Source: Streptomyces spectabilis | GTDB lineage: Bacteria; Actinomycetota; Actinomycetes; Streptomycetales; Streptomycetaceae | Reading direction: 5' to 3' | Length of the DNA stretch: 64,000 nucleotides | NCBI RefSeq assembly: GCF_008704795.1 | Contig: NZ_CP023690.1 | Location: forward strand, 744,001-808,000 | Shown here: positions 1-10,241 of the stretch, in pieces | How positions within the stretch are numbered: position 1 is the stretch's first letter | Layout of the letters: each line of letters opens with the position of its first letter | Program-made: the position numbers and the translations under genes | The notes under the pieces: generated by a model | The model's input: the letters and a program-made list of their open reading frames with translations, nothing else | What the model was told of the DNA's origin: nothing | The model's database searches: none

Positions 1-59
1 GTTCACGCGAGTCGTTATCTGACCAGCGCCGATGCCGTCTCTGCACTGGTCGACCCACG

Positions 60-177
60 ACCGTGGAGAGATTACTATTTTTTTTAGGATTGAGCAACGA
101 GAGAGAAGCGCTCGGCGCCGGTTCGATGTCAGTCTCGTGGTGACGTGGCATAGCCAGAGGGACACGGGGGTGCTGAC
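60..177 (+). promoter_or_regulatory. Probable leader/promoter region of the enediyne cassette
   Basis: This stretch before the first cassette gene contains an unusually AT-rich patch (about 70-91) with a run of eight T at 78-85, which stands out in otherwise GC-rich DNA. TAGGAT at 85-90 resembles a -10 hexamer, but no convincing -35 is visible. A G-rich stretch at about 165-173 could serve as the ribosome binding site of the next gene. Because the window begins here, I cannot tell whether transcription starts in this region or reads in from upstream. Confidence 0.3.
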
Positions 178-1293
178 ATGGTTTCGTGGCTGGGACACAT
201 CCGTCGCATATCGCTCACTCCCGACGTGAACCAGGCCTTGTTACGCAAGCGTGGCTTCCCCGAGCGCGACCCGCAGGCGAAGGCGTGCCTGGAGATGGCA
301 GGCCGCTCCTTCATCGAAGGGTTCGGCGTCGCGGCCCAGAGCTCGACCGCTGTTGAGGCCACTGCCACGCTGGCAAGGATCGACGGCATCCGGCGAGGCT
401 TCGCGTTCGAGGGTGCGGCCATGGCCATGGCCATACGCGACGCGTTGCCGCTGGGCCACCGCCACCACGTCGCCGACCTCCTCGAAGCCGCCGACGATCA
501 CATCTACATGATCCACGTCGGCGTCGGCTGGTCACTCGCCCGGCTGCCCCGGCCCCTGCGGCGGGCGGCGACGGTGGGTCTGACCGACCCCACCCTCACG
601 TGGCTGGCCCTGGACGGCTACGGCTTCCACCAAGCCTTCTTCCACACGGACAAGTACGTAAGACGGCAGTACATCGACCCCGCCCCGCCCCTGCCCATGG
701 GCGCCCACGCCGGGTACGCCCCTCGTGCGATCGACCAGGGAATCGGCCGGGCCCTGTGGTTCGTTGCGGGTGCCGATCCGAACCGGGCGCTGCGGCTGAT
801 CGAGGCGTTCCCGCCGCAGCGGCACGAGGATCTGTTCGCCGGACTCGGGCTGGCCACGACCTACGCGGGCGGTGCCTCTCGCGACGAGATCGAGGAACTC
901 GCCAAGCGTGTCGGCAGACATCGGCCCGCCCTTGCGCAAGGGTCCGTATTCGCCGCCGAAGCACGTACACATGCACACATCACACAGCCGCACACCGAGA
1001 ACGCGGTCCAGGCGATTACCGGGCTTCACGTCACCGAGGCGGCCGCCATCGCCACGCAGACTCGTCCGTCGGGACACACGGTCGACGGGCAGCTGTCGTT
1101 CGAAGTGTGGCGCCGGCGCATCATGCAGCGCTGGGCCACCGAAGCACGTTTCAGCCTCGACCCGCCACTTCACTCATCGGCGCAATCAAGGGCGGCCGTC
1201 GGGGATGGCGGCAACGTCTCAGCGGCCGCTGAGACCGATTCCCTCTCGAAACCTCGACAACCCGGCATCGACAGGGCGAAGGGCGGATCATGA
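178..1293 (+). CDS. unbL: Enediyne biosynthesis protein UnbL (DUF1702 family)
   Basis: A 371-residue soluble protein of the DUF1702 family, one of the three conserved accessory proteins found beside every enediyne PKS. Its biochemical role is not established in the family; it is thought to act with the PKS and UnbV/UnbU on the nascent polyene. The identification rests on the overall sequence (for example the GYGFHQAFFH and GIGRALWFVAGADP segments) together with the diagnostic order UnbL-UnbV-UnbU-PKSE-thioesterase. No signal peptide or membrane segment is visible. The start at 178 has a G-rich stretch about 7 nt upstream. Its stop overlaps the next start by four bases (ATGA), so translation is probably coupled. 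The last ~50 residues are polar, low-complexity and probably disordered. Confidence 0.9.
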   Translation: MVSWLGHIRRISLTPDVNQALLRKRGFPERDPQAKACLEMAGRSFIEGFGVAAQSSTAVEATATLARIDGIRRGFAFEGAAMAMAIRDALPLGHRHHVADLLEAADDHIYMIHVGVGWSLARLPRPLRRAATVGLTDPTLTWLALDGYGFHQAFFHTDKYVRRQYIDPAPPLPMGAHAGYAPRAIDQGIGRALWFVAGADPNRALRLIEAFPPQRHEDLFAGLGLATTYAGGASRDEIEELAKRVGRHRPALAQGSVFAAEARTHAHITQPHTENAVQAITGLHVTEAAAIATQTRPSGHTVDGQLSFEVWRRRIMQRWATEARFSLDPPLHSSAQSRAAVGDGGNVSAAAETDSLSKPRQPGIDRAKGGS

Positions 1294-3263
1294 GAGAACG
1301 CATCCGAAGGCTTTCGCCTGCGCTCTGCGCGGTCCTGCTCGCCGCGTCCTTATTCGGTGTCACACGAGCAGCGGTCGCAACCCCGGATCCGTCGAAGGTC
1401 GCTCCCGGCTACAAGTTCACGCCCATGTCGATCCCGATGCCGGCCGGTTACGAGAAGCTTCCGAAGAAGACGGTCCGCGACGTCAACCCCGCCTACCAAA
1501 AGATCCGTTCGTGGATCTCGTCCGTGGGCGCCAGCATCGCCATCAACGACCTGACCGGGCACGGGCGGGCCAGTGGCATGTGTCTCGTGGACACCCGCAC
1601 GGACTCGGTGGTCGTCACCCACACGCCGACCGCTCCAGCAGCCGACCGATTCGCTCCCTTCATCCTCGATGCCGCCCCTCTCCACGTGGACTCGGCGATG
1701 GCGCCGATGGGCTGTGCGCCCGGCGACTTCAACAGCGACGGGCGGATGGACCTGCTCGTCTATTACTGGGGGCGCACACCCATTCTGTTCATGGCTGACA
1801 AGTCTGCGTCCGGTCGCGCACCGTCGTACCGCCCGACCGAAGTGGTCCCGTCAACCGAAGACGCAGACCGTTACACAGGCGAGCCGTGGAACACCAACGC
1901 CGTATCGGTCGCCGACTACGACGGGGACGGCCACCCCGATCTGATGGTCGGAAACTACTTCCCGAACTCTGCCGTTCTCGACCCGCACGGCCAGGACGAC
2001 GTCGTCATGAACGACTCCATGTCGAACGCGAAGAACGGCGGCGGAATACGGGTACTGCGCTGGCTGCGCAACGACGGCGGGAAGCCGGTGTATGTCGAGG
2101 ACAAGAAGGCCGTCCCGTACGACGACTCGACCGGATGGACCCTCGCCCTGGGCGGTGGCGACCTCACCGACGATCTCCTGCCCGAGGTCTATGCCGCGAA
2201 CGACTTCGGACACGATCACCTGTTCTACAACGAGTCGACGCCCGGCGACATCCGGTTCAGCACCGCGACCGGTGATCGCGGCTGGACCACACCCAAGTCA
2301 TTCGTCCTGGGCAAGGACTCCTTCAAGGGGATGGGTGTGGACTTCGTCGACCTCTACAGCCGCGGCAAGTTCGACATGATCGCCAGTAACATCACGACGG
2401 CATGGGGCCTCGAGGAGAGCAACTACGTGTGGCGCAACGACGCCGACACCGCGAAGGACATGGCTTCCGACCTCGGCTCAGGGCATGCCCCCTTCTCCCA
2501 ACAAGCACAAGAGGTCGGCCTGGCCTGGACCGGATGGACCTGGGACATCAAGGGCGCGGATCTGAAGAACTCCGGCAAGCTCAACGTCCTGCAGACCGCC
2601 GGGTTCGTCCAAGGTGACGGGCACAACCGCTGGCCTTGGCTGCAGGAACTGGCGACCAGCAACGACGTCCTTCTGCGAGAGCCCCGTATGTGGCCCAAGG
2701 TGGGACCCGGCGACGACATCGCGGGCCACCAGCCGATGGCGGTGTACGCACCGGCCGACTCCGGGAAGTACGTCGACATCGCCGATCACGTCGGAATCGA
2801 CTCCAAGACCCCGACCCGCGGGATCGCCATCGGCGACACCCGGGGAACCGGAACGCTGGACTTCGCCGTCGCACGGCAATGGGGCCCGCCGGCCTTCTAC
2901 AAGAACGATTCGCCGGACATGGGCCGCTACCTCGAACTCCATCTGTACAGGCCCGCCGACAAGGCCAAAAAGCAGGACGGCGGCGGCCCGTCAGCATCCA
3001 GGACACCCGCCTACAACGCGCAAGTCACCGTGCGAACGGCCGACGGCCGCACGATGCAGAGCCAGCTCGACGGCGGCAGCGGGCACAGCGGCAAGCGGGG
3101 CTTCGACGTCCACTTCGGCCTCGGCAGCGAGGACCGGCCGGTGAGCGCCAGCATCGCCTGGCTCGACAACCAGGGCGAGCGCCACCGCCAGACCATCCAG
3201 CTCGACCCGGGCACGCACTCCTTCATGCTCACCGACACGGCCGAGGAGGTCAGCGTCCCATGA
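1290..3263 (+). CDS. unbV: Enediyne biosynthesis protein UnbV (FG-GAP/ASPIC-like, exported)
   Basis: A 657-residue protein with an N-terminal signal-like segment (basic start, then hydrophobic LCAVLLAASLFGV, Ala-rich cleavage region around residues 25-32). Repeated calcium-binding-type loops follow, such as DFNSDGRMDLL, DYDGDGHPDLM and GGDLTDDLLPEVY, characteristic of FG-GAP/VCBS beta-propellers. The C-terminal ~130 residues carry the ASPIC/UnbV-type module (VTVRTADGRTMQSQL ... GLGSEDRPVSASIAW). UnbV is part of the universal enediyne cassette; its exact reaction is unknown. It is coupled to both neighbours by four-base ATGA overlaps (1290-1293 and 3260-3263). The length is typical of the family and no frame disruption is seen. 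Export is inferred from the signal-like N-terminus. Confidence 0.9.
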   Translation: MRERIRRLSPALCAVLLAASLFGVTRAAVATPDPSKVAPGYKFTPMSIPMPAGYEKLPKKTVRDVNPAYQKIRSWISSVGASIAINDLTGHGRASGMCLVDTRTDSVVVTHTPTAPAADRFAPFILDAAPLHVDSAMAPMGCAPGDFNSDGRMDLLVYYWGRTPILFMADKSASGRAPSYRPTEVVPSTEDADRYTGEPWNTNAVSVADYDGDGHPDLMVGNYFPNSAVLDPHGQDDVVMNDSMSNAKNGGGIRVLRWLRNDGGKPVYVEDKKAVPYDDSTGWTLALGGGDLTDDLLPEVYAANDFGHDHLFYNESTPGDIRFSTATGDRGWTTPKSFVLGKDSFKGMGVDFVDLYSRGKFDMIASNITTAWGLEESNYVWRNDADTAKDMASDLGSGHAPFSQQAQEVGLAWTGWTWDIKGADLKNSGKLNVLQTAGFVQGDGHNRWPWLQELATSNDVLLREPRMWPKVGPGDDIAGHQPMAVYAPADSGKYVDIADHVGIDSKTPTRGIAIGDTRGTGTLDFAVARQWGPPAFYKNDSPDMGRYLELHLYRPADKAKKQDGGGPSASRTPAYNAQVTVRTADGRTMQSQLDGGSGHSGKRGFDVHFGLGSEDRPVSASIAWLDNQGERHRQTIQLDPGTHSFMLTDTAEEVSVP

Positions 3264-4279
3264 CCACCCATCTGCCCAAGCCTGTCGGGCCGTCACCCAC
3301 ATCGTCGCCTTCCAAACCGCCCCTCGCTGACTCGAAACCGCCGGCTGCCCAGGCCGCCGGGAAGGATCCGCGCTATCTCGCACTGCGGAACTTCGCCATC
3401 TCCATCACGGTCTTCAACATCCTCGGCTACACCGTGCTGGGGTTCGAGCAGCCGCCCTTGTGGCCGATCCTGGCGGTGGCCAGCGCGTACGTCATCGACC
3501 TGGCCTTCGAGGCACTCAGCGCATGGGCACAGCGTCGATCGATCCGCTTCCTCGGTCGAGGCTTCCGCGGCGTCTACGAGTTCTTGCTTCCCGCGCACAT
3601 CACGGCGCTCGCGGTGAACATGCTGCTGTATGCGAACAACCAGTTCTGGCCGGTCCTCTTCGGCATCTCCGTTGCCGTCACCGGCAAGTACGTGTTCCAG
3701 GCCCCGATCGGCGGCCGCATGCGCCACTACATGAACCCGTCGAACCTCGGCATCAGCGTCGCGCTGCTGTGCTTCGGCTCCTGGGTCAGCGTCGCGCCGC
3801 CCTATCAGTTCGGTGAGAACATCAACTCGCTGTTCCGGATCGCGATCCCGGTCATCCTCGCCACCGCCGGCACGGTTCTGAACGCGAAGCTCACCGGCAA
3901 AATACCGTTGATCGTGGGTTGGCTCGGCGGATTCGTGATTCAGGCGGTCCTGCGTCATGAGCTGTTCGACGTGGCGCTGATGGCCGCACTCGGCACCATG
4001 ACCGGCACGGCCTTCCTCCTGTTCACCAACTACATGATCACCGATCCCGGCACCACACCGTTCAAGCCGCGGGCCCAATTCATGTTCGGCGCTTCGTCGG
4101 CCATGGTCTACGGACTGCTGATGCTGTTGAACGTGGTCTACACGCTGTTCTTCGCACTCACGATCGTATGCGCAATCCGTGGAATCTCCGCGTGGATCGG
4201 CGTACTCATCGCGAAGCGCAGGTCCGTGACCGCGTCATCCGCAGCCCCGAGCGGTCAGCCAGGGGCGCAGGAGGCCTAG
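3260..4279 (+). CDS. unbU: Enediyne biosynthesis membrane protein UnbU (RnfD/NqrB-like)
   Basis: A 339-residue integral membrane protein. I place the start at the ATG at 3260, which overlaps the UnbV stop (ATGA); the same frame is open upstream, but that part is shadow sequence. After a ~35-residue Pro/Ser-rich cytoplasmic tail it has about eight to ten hydrophobic helices, including ISITVFNILGYTVLG and LGTMTGTAFLLFTNYMITDPGTTP. The MxNPSNxGI segment near residues 155-165 and the TNYMITDPGTTP motif resemble the RnfD/NqrB family of flavin-binding redox membrane subunits, which is how UnbU proteins are classified. It is the third conserved accessory gene of the enediyne cassette. Its redox role is inferred from the fold only. 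Confidence 0.9.
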   Translation: MTTHLPKPVGPSPTSSPSKPPLADSKPPAAQAAGKDPRYLALRNFAISITVFNILGYTVLGFEQPPLWPILAVASAYVIDLAFEALSAWAQRRSIRFLGRGFRGVYEFLLPAHITALAVNMLLYANNQFWPVLFGISVAVTGKYVFQAPIGGRMRHYMNPSNLGISVALLCFGSWVSVAPPYQFGENINSLFRIAIPVILATAGTVLNAKLTGKIPLIVGWLGGFVIQAVLRHELFDVALMAALGTMTGTAFLLFTNYMITDPGTTPFKPRAQFMFGASSAMVYGLLMLLNVVYTLFFALTIVCAIRGISAWIGVLIAKRRSVTASSAAPSGQPGAQEA

Positions 4280-4283
4280 AACC

Positions 4284-7200
4284 ATGACACGGATAGCGAT
4301 CGTCGGAATGGCCTGCAGGTTCCCCGACGCCGAAAACCCGAGGCAGCTCTGGGAGAACGTGCTTGCGGGGCGCCGTGCGTTCCGACGCCTGCCGGACGTG
4401 CGGCTGAGCTCAGCGGACTACTATGCGGCCGAGCCGACCGCGCCGGACCGGCACTACGCCACTCATGCCGCGGTCATCGAAGGCTGGGAATTCGACCGGA
4501 CGAAGCACCGCGTCGCGGCGAGCGTGTACCGGTCCACCGACATCGCGCACTGGCTGGCCCTGGACACCGCCGCGGCAGCTCTTGAGGACGCCGGCTTCCC
4601 CGAAGGCAAGGGGCTCGACCGTGCCCGCACCGGGGTCGTCCTCGGCAACACCCTGACCGGAGACATGACTCGCGCCACCGGTATGAGGCTCCGCTGGCCC
4701 TATGTGCGACGTACCTTGGCGAAGGCGCTGGAGGACAAGGGCTGGACGGTCGACGAGATCGCCGAGTTCCTCGACGCGTACGAGATCCAGTACAAGGCCC
4801 CGTACCCCGGCATCAACGAAGACAGCCTGGCCGGCGGTCTGGCGAATACGATCGCAGGGCGGATCTGCAACCACTTCGACTTCGGCGGCGGCGGCTTCAT
4901 CGTGGACGGAGCCTGCTCGTCGTCTCTGCTGGCCGTGGCAAACGCCGGCAACGCCCTCTCCGGAGGGCAGATCGACACCGCCGTCGTCGGTGGGGTCGAC
5001 ACGTCCATCGATCCCTTCGAACTCGTCGGCTTCGCGAAGACCGGAGCACTCGCGACCTCGGAGATGAAGGTCTACGACCGAAAGTCGAACGGCTTCTGGC
5101 CAGGCGAGGGCTGCGGCATCCTGGTGCTCGTCCGTGAGGAGGACGCGATCACCCGCGGCATGCCGATCTACGCGACCGTCGCAGGCTGGGGAGTGTCCTC
5201 CGACGGCCACGGCGGTATCTCCCGGCCCGAGGCGGACGGCCATGTGCTCGCCATAGAACGCGCGTACGCCATGGCCGGATTCGGGGTCGAGACAGTCGAC
5301 TACTTCGAGGGGCACGGCACCGGTACGGCACTGGGCGACCAGACCGAGCTCGAAGTGTTCGACCGCGTGACCGCGGACAGGCCGACCGGCGGGGGGCCCG
5401 TCTACCTCGGCACGATCAAGGGCAACATCGGGCATACGAAGGCCGCCGCCGGCATCGCCGGTCTGATGAAGGCCGCCCTCGCACTTCACCACGGCACGAT
5501 CCCACCGGTGGCCGGCAACAGCGAGGCGCACCCGATACTCGACAGCCCCGACACGCGTCTGCGGCTTCCCCGTACGCCGCAGCCGTGGCCGGCACCGCAG
5601 CCATCGGGCCCGTCGAGCAACGGCACAGGTGACCCGCCGCGCCGCGCGGGCGCGTCGTCGCTGGGATTCGGAGGGATCAACGCCCACGTCGTCCTGGAGT
5701 CAACCAAGCCGACAGCACCGCTTCCCGCCGCTCTCCACAGGCATCTGATGCGCACGCCCCAAGACGCCGAACTGTTGGTGCTGTCGGCATCCGGCTTCGA
5801 CGACCTCGAGGTCAAGCTCCGTCACACCGCGGAGGTTGCGGCTCCCTGTTCCTACGCCGAGCTCGGTGACCTGTCTGCCGAAGTCACGCGCACCGACTCC
5901 GAACTCGCCTACAAGGCAGCGGTGGTGGCGTCCGAGCCCGCGACGGCAGCATCAAGTCTGCGCGCGCTCGCTGATGCCATCGCGGCAGGCGAGACGTATG
6001 TGTTCGCACCAAGTCGTGGTCAGTTCTTGGCCCACCCCGCAACAGCCCCCCGCATCGGGTTGCTGTTCCCGGGCCAGGGCGCCCCGGGACGTGGTGACGG
6101 CGGCGGCCCGGCGCGCAGGTTCGAAGCCGTCCGGGACCTCTACCGGCAAGTGGGCACGCGGCCCCCTGGTGCCGCGACCGAGGACGCGCAACCGCGCATC
6201 GTCACCGCTTCCCTCGCCGGGTTGCGGGTCCTCGACCGGGCCGGGGTATCGGCCTTCGGCTGTGTCGGACACAGCCTCGGCGAACTCACCGGCCTGTACT
6301 GGGCGGGGGTCTGCGACGAGACGTCCGCCGTCGAGATCGCGGCCTTCCGCGGCGAAGCGATGCACAACGCGACCTCAGGACCTGCGGGAACCGAGTCCGC
6401 GGACGCGTCGTACGAGACGGGCTCGATGGCGTCCATCCGCGCCTCCGCGGCGCAGGTCCAGCCATTGCTCACCGAGACCCAGGCCACGATCGTCGGCTAC
6501 AACGGACCGAAACAGACCGTCATCGCGGGCCCCGTGGACGCCGTCGACGCGGTGGTCCAGGCGGCGAGGGAGGCCGGGCTGCGCGGCGCCAAGCTCGCTG
6601 TCTCCCATGCCTTCCATTCGCCGCTGGTCGCCCCGGCTGCCCAGAAGTTGCGCGGGTACCTCGACGAAGCCCACATCGGCGAGGTCAAACGAGCCGGACT
6701 GTTCTCGACGGTCACCGCAGAGCCGGTGGAGCCCGGATCGAGCGTCGTCGATCTCCTGGAACGGCAAGTCGTGGCACCCGTGCGGTACGCCGATGCGTTC
6801 GAGCAGCTCGCCGAAAAGTGCGACCTGCTCATCGAGGTGGGGCCGGGCACGATCCTGTCCGGCCTTGCGACCGAGCTGTGCCCGGCTGTTCCAGTGGTCT
6901 CGATGGATACCGACGACGGGTCGGTCGCCGGTATCCTCCAGACGCTCGCAGCCTGCTACGTACTGGGCTCCGGTCCTGATCTGGTAGCCCTCGCGGCCGA
7001 GCGGTTCAACCGGCCCTTCTCGTTGGACAAGCGCTTCACCTTCATCGAGAGCCCTTGCGAACAGGCGCCGGACATCTCGCACATCCCCGAGGCGGAGGCC
7101 CGGACGCCCAAGGCCGGCCACACCGACGTCCCTGCTGACATGCAGAGTCCACTGGACACACTGCGACACCTGATAGCCGCGCGCGTCGAGCTTCCGGTCG

Positions 7201-10200
7201 ACGAGATCCAACCTGAGACTCGCCCACTCGACGATCTGCATCTGAACAGCATCACGATCACCCAACTGATGGGCGAGGTCCTCAAGACGTTCGGCGCGCC
7301 GATACCCGAACCGAGCACCAGCGTGGCGACCGCCACCATCGCGGAGCTGGCGGATGCGATCGAGGGGCTCGCTCACACAGCCGGTAGCGGAGCGGACAGC
7401 ACAGTCGGCGATGACCTGGCAGGCATCAGTCCTTGGGTTCGTCCCTTCGTGGTCGAACACGTCCCGTCCCCGCTGCCGCCCGGCTCGGACGAGGAACAGC
7501 CGGGGACCTGGGAGGTGTTCGCTCCCCCCGGTGAACCGCTCGCGGAGACAGTTCGGCAGCGGCTTGAGGCCGCTCCTGTCGGCGATGGGGTCTTGCTCGT
7601 CAGCGGCGCGTCCGAGGGTGAGGACCCCGCCGACATGTATGCCCGCATGCTGGACGCGGCAAGGCTGGCTGTTGAGCGCGGTGCCCGATTCGTCGTGGTC
7701 AACCGTGCCGACCACAGCGCCTCCGCGCTGGCCAAGACGGTCCATCTGGAGGAAACGGCGGTGCGCACGACGGTCGTGGACCTCACCGACCGCCTCGCGC
7801 CCGCTCAGGCAGCGCAGCTGATCTGCTCCGAGGTTGCCACCACCCGTTCCTTCCGTGAGGTCTCCTACGACGACGGCCGACGGACCGAACCCGTTCTCCG
7901 CGAGCTGACCACCGGTCACGATGGCTATCCGATCGGTGCCGGCGACGTTCTCGTCGTCACCGGAGGCGCGCGCGGCATCACCGTCGAGTGCGCCGCCGCC
8001 CTGGCCAACGAGACGGGCTGCACCCTGGCGTTGATGGGGCGGGCCGACGCCGCAGCCGACGAGGAGGTCGCAGCGAACCTCTCTCGTCTGCGTGACTCGG
8101 GCACCAAGGTGAGTTACTACTCCGCCGACGTCACCGACGCGGAGCAGGTAGCCGCCGCCACGGAGGCGATCCGAAAGGAACTGGGGGACATCACCGGCAT
8201 CCTCCACGGAGCCGGTGTCAACGTGCCCGCCTCGATCGGTTCGTTGACCATCGACGAACTCGAAAGGACCGTCGCCACCAAGGTCGACGGATTCCGCAAT
8301 GTCCTGGACAAGGTAAGGCCCTCCGACCTGCGGCTCGTGATCGGGTTCGGCAGCATCATCGGACGCGCGGGGCTGCGGGGCGAAGGTCACTACGCCACCG
8401 CGAACGACTGGCTGCGATCGTCGATCGCCACACTCGACGAACAGCTACCTCAATGCCGCTGTCTGAACATCGAGTGGTCGGTGTGGTCCGGCACCGGGAT
8501 GGGCGAGCGACTCGGCGTGCTCGGTGTGCTGACCCGGGAAGGGATCGAGCCGATCCCCACGGACGCCGGTGTCGCCGCCATGCTGGATCTGCTTCGCACG
8601 CGGTCATCCCCATCGAACGTGGTGGTGCTCGGAAGGGCCATCGCCCTCCCGACCGTCACGTTCGCGCAGGCCGAACTGCCGTTGCTGCGCTTCCTCGAAC
8701 GTCCGGTGCTGCACTTTCCTGGAATCGAGTTGATCGTCGAGGCCGATCTCTCCACGACGGCCGACCCGTATCTCGACGACCATCGACTGTCCGGGCATGC
8801 GCTGTTCCCGGCGGTCATGGGCATGGAAGCGATGGCTCAGGTCGCGACGGCGCTGTTCGGTGACGACGGCCCCGTCGAGTTCCGCGACATCGAGTTCAAC
8901 CGTCCCATCGGGATCTCCGCGGACGAGACGACGATCCGGCTCGTCGCGCTGCGGACAGGTGACGAAGTTCAGGTCGCGATCCGGTCGGCTGAAACGCTCT
9001 TTCAGGTCGATCACTTCCGTGGGGTGTGCCTGCGCCGGGGCGATTCCGCACTCGATCTCACCGGACATCAGGACCAGGTGTCGGAGTCGACCGCCGAGAT
9101 GGAGCGCTGGGAACCGCTGCTCACGGCTGCCGACAGGGCCGCGGACATCGCTCCGACAACGATGGACATCGAAGTCGATTTCTATGACCGGATCATGTTT
9201 CACGGCCCCCGGTTCCGCTCCGTGACCGACTTCCGCCTGATATCGGCGCGGCGATGTGTCGCACAGATCCGTTGCTCCGACAGCCGGTGGTTCTCCCCCT
9301 TCCTGCCGGGCGCGCTGCTCCTTGCGGACCCGGCCGCGCGAGACGCGTTCATGCATGCGCTGCAGGTGTGTGTCCCCGACTCCACCCTGCTGCCGTCGAA
9401 GGTCGGCCGAGTGCGGTCGTTCCCCCACCGGCAGCAGGCCGAGGAGGTCACCCTGGTGGCGGCCGAACGCGCCCACGTCGGGAGTACCTATGTCTACGAC
9501 GTCGTGGTCCGCGACGAAAGCGGTGCACTGGTCGCGATCTGGGAGTCACTCGAACTGACCGCCGTCCCGTCACCTCACGCGGGCCGCGCGTGGACACCCG
9601 AACTCCTCGGTCCGTACCTGCAGCGTCAGCTCGACAAGGTGCTCCCTGAGCCGCTGCGTCTCGCGGTCATCCGCGATCGCCCCTCAGCCGCCGCAGGATC
9701 GCCCCGCGGAAGCGGGACGATCGCCGGTCCCCGCGGCGCCCGGCGCATACCGAGTCGCCGAGAGGCCACGGAGCGCGCTCTGGCCGCCGCGTTCGGACAC
9801 CCAGTGGTGTTGCGGCACCGCCCCGACGGCCGACCCGAGACAGCCGAACCGATGAGCGCGACCCACGGCCCCGGTCTCACCGCCGCCGTCGCTTCCTCCC
9901 GTCCCGTCGGCTGCGACATCGAAGCGGTCCGGGAGCGCACCATGGAGCAGTGGCGCGACCTCCTCGGGCTGTCCGGCGTCGCGCTCGCGGAGATGTGCAG
10001 CGCTGCGGGAAGCGAGTCGTTCGCCACCGCCGCCACCAGGGTCTGGAGCGCCCGCGAGGCTGTCATGAAGCTCGGTGTGACCGTGACGCAGCCCAAGTTG
10101 ATCCTGGATGAGCGAGCCCTCGACAACGGCTGGCTCGTGCTGCGTCATGGCCGCGACCTGGTGTGGACGTTCGCTGCCACGCTGGCGGCGCCCACCCCGG

Positions 10201-10238
10201 ACGAGGTGATCGTGATCGCCGTGACCGAGAAGGGCTGA
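4284..10238 (+). CDS. pksE: Iterative type I enediyne polyketide synthase (PKSE)
   Basis: A 1984-residue single-module iterative synthase that builds the linear polyene precursor of enediyne warheads. Domain order: ketosynthase 1-460 (Cys211 in GACSSS, His344 in HGTGT, His384 in NIGHT), acyltransferase about 590-890 (Ser664 in GHSLG), carrier domain about 955-1030 (Ser989 in DLHLNS), ketoreductase about 1220-1440 (TGGARGI at 1226, Tyr1370), dehydratase from about 1485 (His1500 in HxxxGxxxxP), and a C-terminal phosphopantetheinyl transferase about 1830-1984 (Asp1878, Glu1880, WSAREAVMK at 1921). Every catalytic residue I looked for is present, so the enzyme should be self-activating and functional. 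GGAGG at 4270-4274 supports the start. The integrated PPTase and unusual carrier motif are specific to PKSEs. Confidence 0.97.
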   Translation: MTRIAIVGMACRFPDAENPRQLWENVLAGRRAFRRLPDVRLSSADYYAAEPTAPDRHYATHAAVIEGWEFDRTKHRVAASVYRSTDIAHWLALDTAAAALEDAGFPEGKGLDRARTGVVLGNTLTGDMTRATGMRLRWPYVRRTLAKALEDKGWTVDEIAEFLDAYEIQYKAPYPGINEDSLAGGLANTIAGRICNHFDFGGGGFIVDGACSSSLLAVANAGNALSGGQIDTAVVGGVDTSIDPFELVGFAKTGALATSEMKVYDRKSNGFWPGEGCGILVLVREEDAITRGMPIYATVAGWGVSSDGHGGISRPEADGHVLAIERAYAMAGFGVETVDYFEGHGTGTALGDQTELEVFDRVTADRPTGGGPVYLGTIKGNIGHTKAAAGIAGLMKAALALHHGTIPPVAGNSEAHPILDSPDTRLRLPRTPQPWPAPQPSGPSSNGTGDPPRRAGASSLGFGGINAHVVLESTKPTAPLPAALHRHLMRTPQDAELLVLSASGFDDLEVKLRHTAEVAAPCSYAELGDLSAEVTRTDSELAYKAAVVASEPATAASSLRALADAIAAGETYVFAPSRGQFLAHPATAPRIGLLFPGQGAPGRGDGGGPARRFEAVRDLYRQVGTRPPGAATEDAQPRIVTASLAGLRVLDRAGVSAFGCVGHSLGELTGLYWAGVCDETSAVEIAAFRGEAMHNATSGPAGTESADASYETGSMASIRASAAQVQPLLTETQATIVGYNGPKQTVIAGPVDAVDAVVQAAREAGLRGAKLAVSHAFHSPLVAPAAQKLRGYLDEAHIGEVKRAGLFSTVTAEPVEPGSSVVDLLERQVVAPVRYADAFEQLAEKCDLLIEVGPGTILSGLATELCPAVPVVSMDTDDGSVAGILQTLAACYVLGSGPDLVALAAERFNRPFSLDKRFTFIESPCEQAPDISHIPEAEARTPKAGHTDVPADMQSPLDTLRHLIAARVELPVDEIQPETRPLDDLHLNSITITQLMGEVLKTFGAPIPEPSTSVATATIAELADAIEGLAHTAGSGADSTVGDDLAGISPWVRPFVVEHVPSPLPPGSDEEQPGTWEVFAPPGEPLAETVRQRLEAAPVGDGVLLVSGASEGEDPADMYARMLDAARLAVERGARFVVVNRADHSASALAKTVHLEETAVRTTVVDLTDRLAPAQAAQLICSEVATTRSFREVSYDDGRRTEPVLRELTTGHDGYPIGAGDVLVVTGGARGITVECAAALANETGCTLALMGRADAAADEEVAANLSRLRDSGTKVSYYSADVTDAEQVAAATEAIRKELGDITGILHGAGVNVPASIGSLTIDELERTVATKVDGFRNVLDKVRPSDLRLVIGFGSIIGRAGLRGEGHYATANDWLRSSIATLDEQLPQCRCLNIEWSVWSGTGMGERLGVLGVLTREGIEPIPTDAGVAAMLDLLRTRSSPSNVVVLGRAIALPTVTFAQAELPLLRFLERPVLHFPGIELIVEADLSTTADPYLDDHRLSGHALFPAVMGMEAMAQVATALFGDDGPVEFRDIEFNRPIGISADETTIRLVALRTGDEVQVAIRSAETLFQVDHFRGVCLRRGDSALDLTGHQDQVSESTAEMERWEPLLTAADRAADIAPTTMDIEVDFYDRIMFHGPRFRSVTDFRLISARRCVAQIRCSDSRWFSPFLPGALLLADPAARDAFMHALQVCVPDSTLLPSKVGRVRSFPHRQQAEEVTLVAAERAHVGSTYVYDVVVRDESGALVAIWESLELTAVPSPHAGRAWTPELLGPYLQRQLDKVLPEPLRLAVIRDRPSAAAGSPRGSGTIAGPRGARRIPSRREATERALAAAFGHPVVLRHRPDGRPETAEPMSATHGPGLTAAVASSRPVGCDIEAVRERTMEQWRDLLGLSGVALAEMCSAAGSESFATAATRVWSAREAVMKLGVTVTQPKLILDERALDNGWLVLRHGRDLVWTFAATLAAPTPDEVIVIAVTEKG

Positions 10239-10241
10239 ACC

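Noticed and set aside
6375..8390. A 671-codon minus-strand frame inside the PKSE gene
   Set aside because: It lies wholly opposite a verified PKS module and has only Arg/Gly-rich sequence without motifs.
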